Below are positions 59,421 through 64,000 of a stretch of DNA of 64,000 bases, one piece after another. A program made the translations under genes and the position numbers. Origin of the DNA: Pyrrhoderma lamaoense (lineage: Eukaryota; Basidiomycota; Agaricomycetes; Hymenochaetales; Hymenochaetaceae); NCBI GenBank assembly GCA_002794735.1, contig NBAZ01000003.1, positions 62,001-126,000 of the forward strand. The letters run 5' to 3'. The notes below the pieces were generated by a model. That model saw nothing but the letters and a program-made list of their open reading frames with translations. It did no database searches and was not told where the DNA came from. Position 1 is the first letter of the stretch; every line of letters begins with the position of its first letter.

Positions 59421-59915
59421 ATGTTATATTTCCTTCTCCCAGCTTCAATCACAAAGGTCAACTCTTCACGTTCCTCCCATCCGCGCAAACACCGACGCGG
59501 CTCCTCCCTTTCATCACCTTCTTCTTCCCTATCTTCATATAAGGCCAATGCGGCCAAATCAACATCTTCGATCATGCTGAACGGACTGAGCGGAGGTGCG
59601 GTGAACACAAATGGAGGATACGGTCACACTGCTACTCTCGGTGGCTTTAACACAAATATCAATGCATCTTCTACATCTATTGGCATTGGTGGTGCTCAGT
59701 CAGGTGCTCAACCATCAGGCGCCAATAGCAACAACATCCAACTTCAGCAGCGAATGCCGTTACATCGTTCTTCCAGTCTAACCTCTCTGGTCTCTCGCTC
59801 CTCCATGGATCAAACAGCATCCCCAATAATAGCGCCAACGGCAAGAAAGGCAGAGAAGCAGAAGACATTTGGTTCAGGTGCCTTAACCTCGGGCTTCTGG
59901 TCCTGGAAAGCCTAG
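59421..59915 (+). CDS. Ser/Gly/Asn-rich low-complexity protein
   Basis: A frame of 164 codons with a strong bias to Ser, Asn, Gly and Ala (RRGSSLSSPSSSLSSYK, NGGYGHTATLGGFNTN, HRSSSLTSLVSRSSMDQ) and the end FGSGALTSGFWSWKA. The aromatic C-terminus and basic Ser clusters look like those of disordered regulatory proteins of basidiomycetes, but no domain is present. The start is uncertain: the first Met is followed by a short hydrophobic piece, and a donor-like GTCAAC falls after it, so the true N-terminus may lie in an upstream exon. The function is unknown. Confidence 0.45.
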   Translation: MLYFLLPASITKVNSSRSSHPRKHRRGSSLSSPSSSLSSYKANAAKSTSSIMLNGLSGGAVNTNGGYGHTATLGGFNTNINASSTSIGIGGAQSGAQPSGANSNNIQLQQRMPLHRSSSLTSLVSRSSMDQTASPIIAPTARKAEKQKTFGSGALTSGFWSWKA

Positions 59916-60927
59916 TGCCGTATCGTCTTTGGGGGCTCCTCTCCTCCTCGCTACCTCCGGGTCACACCTGTTACGAAGCTACGAATCGAAGTATATAACG
60001 AAAAGCGAAGTCAAAGCTGAGAATAGACGAGAATACCTGTATTTGTATATATTGTACTTATTATGTGGCGTTAAAGTTGGGCTTCTGGGATCTTATGAGA
60101 AATATTTATATGGGTAAGTTATTCTTCTCCAAGTCCTGCACTTGTTTTGAGGGGTATCCGACATTTCCAAGGTCGATGAATGCACGCGCTTATCTCCTCA
60201 TGTCAACCTCACTATAACAATGGAGAGCGGCGATCACAAGTCCACTTTTTTCAAGTATTTAGAGGTTCTTTATTGTTTATCAATCTCATCATACTATATA
60301 CTCTGTCTGTTCTAGGATTGTGTGCTGATATACATTTTCCTCAGTGATTCGATATTTTTAATCTCTTTCTACTTTAGGGGAATGAAGGAGTAAATCCAAA
60401 CTATGTGTGCTACATGTTTACTGTATTTAACTCTGATTACTGGCAATGAATGGATGTTCTTCGCTGCGAAGTATAATTATGAGTGTTTACTAGCTAAAGC
60501 TTATAATCTTAAGCTAGAGTTAGTAGGCTTGTATGTTTGAGTTTTGATCCCTGAGGGAAAATAATGGGGAGGGTATACCTTAATTTTTTCGTCACAGTGA
60601 TATTAATTTGAGCAAGATTGTAATGTTGAATTAAAATTTATGTAGCCTTGAAGATGACATTAGCACGTGGAACATACTTACCATACGTGAAAATTAGAGT
60701 ACGAGGTACAAATTCTTGAGGTCAAAGTTGAAGCACTACCGCAAATCTTCTTTAAACAATAAGACGACCAACTACTAACACAATAATTTCCGTTAATTCA
60801 GGTTCTTAGGGTTTGTCACAATATAGAATACATGCAAGGTAATACTTTGATGATCTAGTCTAGTTGTTACCTGCTTAAATAGAATATTTTCTTCTTTTAC
60901 CTTTCCAATGGTGATTTAACCCAATTC
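59916..60927. other. intergenic, no gene seen
   Basis: Convergent spacer between the Ser-rich gene (+) and the ADP-ribosyltransferase gene (-), including both 3' UTRs. No further feature was seen. Confidence 0.5.
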
Positions 60928-62517
60928 TCAATAGAACTTAGCCTGCACGAGAGAAGACCAGTACTCAGCTACACGCCTCGGCTGGAACATGAGTTTATCA
61001 TCCGATGTTCCTAGGTATGATTGATCATTAGAATAATGTCTCAACAAGGAATAGAAAATAACCATACCCCAAACAACTTTAACCAGTACATATCTATCTC
61101 CCTTGAAGAAATACGTCTCTCCCTTTGTGCGCGGGCTGGGTAGTATTGCGTCAACACTATCGAATCCAGCTTGTTTAAGAACCCCCCAGCCTTCGACGAT
61201 CTTTCTACGCTTGCCGATAATGTAATCGTCATTAGTTCCTGGTTTAATCTTTATGCGTACGTAGTCGGTCCCGTGGAATACATATGCTTCTCCGTTGTTG
61301 TCGTAATTTGGCAAGATGGCATCGACAGTGGGAAAACCAGCTTCGCGGAGAGATGGCCATTCATTTACGATAGTTTTCGGACCATTAACTATCTCCTTCC
61401 TGTCGAGCTTGATTAGGACGTACTTATCCTTGCAGAAGAAGTATGCTTCTTCGTCATTATTTGGGTTGGGGAGCACTGCGTCTACTTGAGAAAACTGGGC
61501 TTTGTGAAGAGCCGGCCAAGCCTTTATCAAGTTCTGAACCCCACCTTCTCCGACTGTATCTGTCATCATATCATTTGGAACGATATTGATCGGAACAAAA
61601 CGTGAATCTGAGAAGAAGAAGGCTTGATGTTTGCCGGATTTCGACAGCATCATGCATGCCCGAGGTAAGGGGAAAGTATGAACATTGCTCGCAGCCCATG
61701 GATCCGTGATTAGCTTGTAGTCTTTCATACTATCGTCATCGTTGTTCTGTGTCACTTCGCGGCGGCGGCGTAGCTCATCATGTCCAGGGTGGTTAGTGCT
61801 TTCGTCATCCTCATCTGGGGGATCAGTCATATAGAAGTTGGCAGTATCAACAATATCAGGAAGAGGGGGTAAGTCGATGGTTCGAGGGGTATTCTCACGA
61901 TTAAGGAGGGGGTTGAAGTGTAAATTACGCCATACACGGATAACTCTACCTCTGTCATCGTATTGGCGTGCACTACGAATCAAACCAGGTCGAATACCTC
62001 CTGGAAAAGTGATCTCTTGCTGATGGGCGAAAAGATTATAGCGCGGACGCAAACTGAGATTAATATCAATACCGCCATAGGCGAAGATCTCGTACTCGTA
62101 TCGTCCCCTCGTAAGTGCAGGAGACCATCGCTCAAGCCCACCTTCCCGCATAACATAACGTGTAGCAGATACGAAGATTGAAGCTATATTGTCAACGACG
62201 TAGTTGAGAATGTTCACTTGCATATTATTCAGTTGGCGAAATTCTTCGAGGCTCCCTGGTGTGAGACGAGGCTGGAAGCCGGTACGGAAAATTTCTGTAG
62301 GTTCCCTGGAGTCCCAGCGCGTAAGAGGCTCTGCAGCTGCCATAACTAGCTCTCTACGGGGAGTATAGACATAGTTGGGGCGCACGATGACCTCTAACTC
62401 CCGATCTGCGAGTCGAAGAGAGCTGTCTAACCTATCGAATATCTCTCTGGCACCATCAGCATCGACACGTCTGAGCCAAGGCAAAGCGGCACCATAGAAC
62501 AAGGGAGAATCACTCAT
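60928..62517 (-). CDS. ADP-ribosyltransferase fused to a four-bladed hemopexin-like domain
   Basis: The N-terminal half (about residues 45-205) matches the R-S-E class of ADP-ribosyltransferases, as in the pertussis/heat-labile enterotoxin A group. Arg67 sits in TRWDSREPTEIF, the S-x-T motif is Ser117-Ala-Thr119, YEYEIFAYGGIDIN follows, and the catalytic Glu168 sits in QQE, then FPGGIRPGLIRSARQYDDRGR. Such enzymes transfer ADP-ribose from NAD to a target. After an acidic linker (DEDDESTNH) come four hemopexin-type blades of about 50 residues (VDAILP..., AYFF..., YVLIK..., W..L..AGF), a complete small propeller that may bind a ligand. An in-frame 57-nt intron (GTATGG...CCTAG, about 61015-61071) interrupts blade 4; the spliced product has 510 residues. 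No signal peptide is visible, so a cytosolic or non-classically secreted protein is likely. All motif residues are present. The substrate is unknown. Confidence 0.85.
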   Translation of the reverse strand: MSDSPLFYGAALPWLRRVDADGAREIFDRLDSSLRLADRELEVIVRPNYVYTPRRELVMAAAEPLTRWDSREPTEIFRTGFQPRLTPGSLEEFRQLNNMQVNILNYVVDNIASIFVSATRYVMREGGLERWSPALTRGRYEYEIFAYGGIDINLSLRPRYNLFAHQQEITFPGGIRPGLIRSARQYDDRGRVIRVWRNLHFNPLLNRENTPRTIDLPPLPDIVDTANFYMTDPPDEDDESTNHPGHDELRRRREVTQNNDDDSMKDYKLITDPWAASNVHTFPLPRACMMLSKSGKHQAFFFSDSRFVPINIVPNDMMTDTVGEGGVQNLIKAWPALHKAQFSQVDAVLPNPNNDEEAYFFCKDKYVLIKLDRKEIVNGPKTIVNEWPSLREAGFPTVDAILPNYDNNGEAYVFHGTDYVRIKIKPGTNDDYIIGKRRKIVEGWGVLKQAGFDSVDAILPSPRTKGETYFFKGDRYVLVKVVWGMVIFYSLLRHYSNDQSYLGTSDDKLMFQPRRVAEYWSSLVQAKFY

Positions 62518-63429
62518 TTCTTATATCAAGGCACAGTAAGCTTGGATATGTATGAAAGTGCAGTGTTTTTTATCGGAAAGGTATACTCTTGGGGACCCTT
62601 TATATAGACAAATCTATCGAGACTAGCACAGGCGATTCTATGTCCCCAAATTTAGATCAGCATGCAATATGAGTAAAAAGAACTAGCTGTAAATATTAGA
62701 AGAGAGCTGAAGAGGGGAAGCTCATTTGTAAAGCGATTTGTTTGGACTAATTAATCTCGACTAAAGCACAAAATTCTCTTCAATTCCGAACACGGAATAT
62801 CCTGTGCCTTAGGATATAGGGATGTCTCTAAAGGTCGCTTGTACTTGATGAAAAGCTTGAATGGAAGGTTAAAGGGATATTGTGACGACAAGATCAATGA
62901 TATGGTTTACATAATCTGTGCTCTCGATACCACAAAAGATATATCAGAACAAGAAGCTTTGGGACTTAGATTACATGGATTTGTAGGCTCTAGCTTAGCA
63001 GTCTATCAGCTGATAGCCTGGTCGGTCTTAGGGTGCACTATAAACGAAAGCCTGTACTTTCTCCGGTTCTAAGGACTCCTGAGGGGTTGTATCGATCAAT
63101 ATTGTGCGAGAAGAATTGTATAGATCAATAGATGTCATCGACTTGTAGTAAACTTCAAATGCAATGCAGTTGAGATGCTAATCCTTAAAGCAAAGTAGCT
63201 CTTCTAAAAGGTTCCGCTGATGCATAAGGAATCTTTCAGTCGGGTTGAAGACGATATCAGTAAAGTCAGGACAATGAAGACCACCGATTAGTAGCAGATC
63301 TTGGTCAGTCTAAGAAATTAGCGTTTTCCACCATTACATTTTAGTGATCTATTGATTAACAGCATATGCAAGAAATGTAGACACAAACACCTGCCATGGC
63401 TAACATGAACAAGTACAGGCTTTCTTGAT
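62518..63429. other. upstream region of the ADP-ribosyltransferase gene
   Basis: Apart from the TATA box, a plus-strand frame of 77 codons at 62839-63072 is present but has no recognisable domain. Parts may be decayed sequence of the hemopexin-like relic to the right, but I cannot show it. Confidence 0.4.
62598..62606 (-). promoter_or_regulatory. TATA box of the ADP-ribosyltransferase gene
   Basis: On the minus strand TATATAAAG lies about 80 bp upstream of the ATG at 62517. It is the only clear TATA element near this start. Confidence 0.55.
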
Positions 63430-63640
63430 TTCGGAAAGGCGCTCAAGTTTATCAAAACCAGCTTTTCCAAGAGATAACCAGCCATTGGCGAGTGTCCTTG
63501 GAGCACAGATCAGTTCAATTCAATCAATACGTATTATTATCAACTGAAAGTATATTGTTGCCAAATTCTATCATGGTTGGTAGATTAGCGTCAACAAATT
63601 GGATCAACCACTATAGAGTAAATTCTTGTGACCTCCTATC
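63430..63640 (-). pseudogene. decayed hemopexin-repeat fragment
   Basis: On the minus strand, two pieces resemble the blades of the gene at 60928-62517. One reads FVDANLPTMIEFGNN (about 63557-63600), like the VDAILPNYDNNG start of a blade. The other reads ICAPRTLANGWLSLGKAGFD (about 63447-63510), like the VEGWGVLKQAGFDS end of a blade. They lie in the right order and spacing for one blade but in different frames, with stops between and after. No ADP-ribosyltransferase sequence was found beside it. It may be a relic of a duplicated copy or of a separate hemopexin-like gene. Confidence 0.45.
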
Positions 63641-64000
63641 AACGGTAGTACGTACACAACCGTTAAGAACGCTGGACCCATAATAGTTACTATTAGGAAG
63701 ATTTGCTATATTGAAACTAATAGAAGGGCTATGTTGGTATGGGAGGAAGGAAGTAAACTCTGGACAAGCAAGCAGCGTTTTCCTCTGTCATGAAATTTCA
63801 TAATGAACCATTAACGAGATTAACTTTGTGTGTCGGAGGGATGTAAGGGTCAGCATAAAAACGAGATCTAATACCATATATACAGAGATATCAATATCAA
63901 TCCTATCTTGCCTCCGCAGAATAATAGTTAAGCTTTTTGTCGCAAAACCTCCTCCCCGGTAGTATCAAACCCAGAAATATTCTCAGTACACGTCTCCTGG
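63641..64000. other. right edge, no gene seen
   Basis: No reading frame, repeat or RNA gene could be supported in the last 360 bases. A gene beginning beyond the window may have its upstream region here. Confidence 0.4.

Noticed and set aside
62839..63072. 77-codon plus-strand frame upstream of the ADP-ribosyltransferase gene
   Set aside because: No recognisable domain, and it lies in what may be decayed hemopexin-like sequence on the other strand.

Overview
The window is nuclear DNA of a filamentous basidiomycete, most likely an Agaricomycete. The reasons are genes cut by many short GT-AG introns (mostly 50-70 nt), two STE3-type pheromone receptors side by side, basidiomycete-style F-box proteins, a LARGE-like GT49 glycosyltransferase, and long AT-rich spacers with roughly one gene per 3 kb. 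No rRNA, tRNA, CRISPR or prokaryote-type feature was found.

Layout. 0-10.6 kb: the 3' end of an unidentified gene, the cornichon cargo receptor ERV14 (six exons, the first of 13 nt), a BadF/N-acetylglucosamine-kinase-type sugar kinase, and a GT49 type II membrane glycosyltransferase. 10.6-23.4 kb: a sparse stretch, then a four-TM membrane protein, two F-box proteins, an alpha/beta hydrolase and an NMN adenylyltransferase. 23.4-28.2 kb: a perfect 27-bp hairpin and two tandem STE3-like receptors. 28-34.6 kb: almost empty apart from two small secreted proteins. 34.6-39.0 kb: an eleven-exon Drs2-type P4-ATPase. 39-50 kb: a secreted Val/Ser/Pro-repeat protein, cytochrome c oxidase subunit VIII/VIIc, a third F-box protein, a small mitochondrial-looking protein and two more small secreted cysteine proteins. 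50-57.6 kb: a four-exon orphan gene and a nested transposon, in which a 5'-truncated LINE with 15-bp target duplications and a poly(A) tail is itself split by a solo LTR with 5-bp duplications. 59-64 kb: a Ser-rich protein, an ADP-ribosyltransferase fused to a four-bladed hemopexin-like domain, and a decayed hemopexin-type relic.

The parts that stand out are the ADP-ribosyltransferase/hemopexin gene, a dispersed family of tiny secreted proteins whose last cysteine sits alone in a terminal micro-exon, and the nested transposon. Most named genes are housekeeping (secretion, lipid flipping, NAD, respiration) and do not form one pathway; the secreted, receptor and ADP-ribosyltransferase genes are the accessory layer.

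A caution runs through the annotation. About thirteen single-base losses, all explicable as a run one base too short, interrupt five otherwise well conserved genes, and none is a gain. Adding back the lost bases makes every affected coding length divisible by three. In the receptor pair the first three exon lengths then equal those of the intact neighbour. This looks more like uncorrected long-read indels than decay, so genes called broken here may be intact in the organism.
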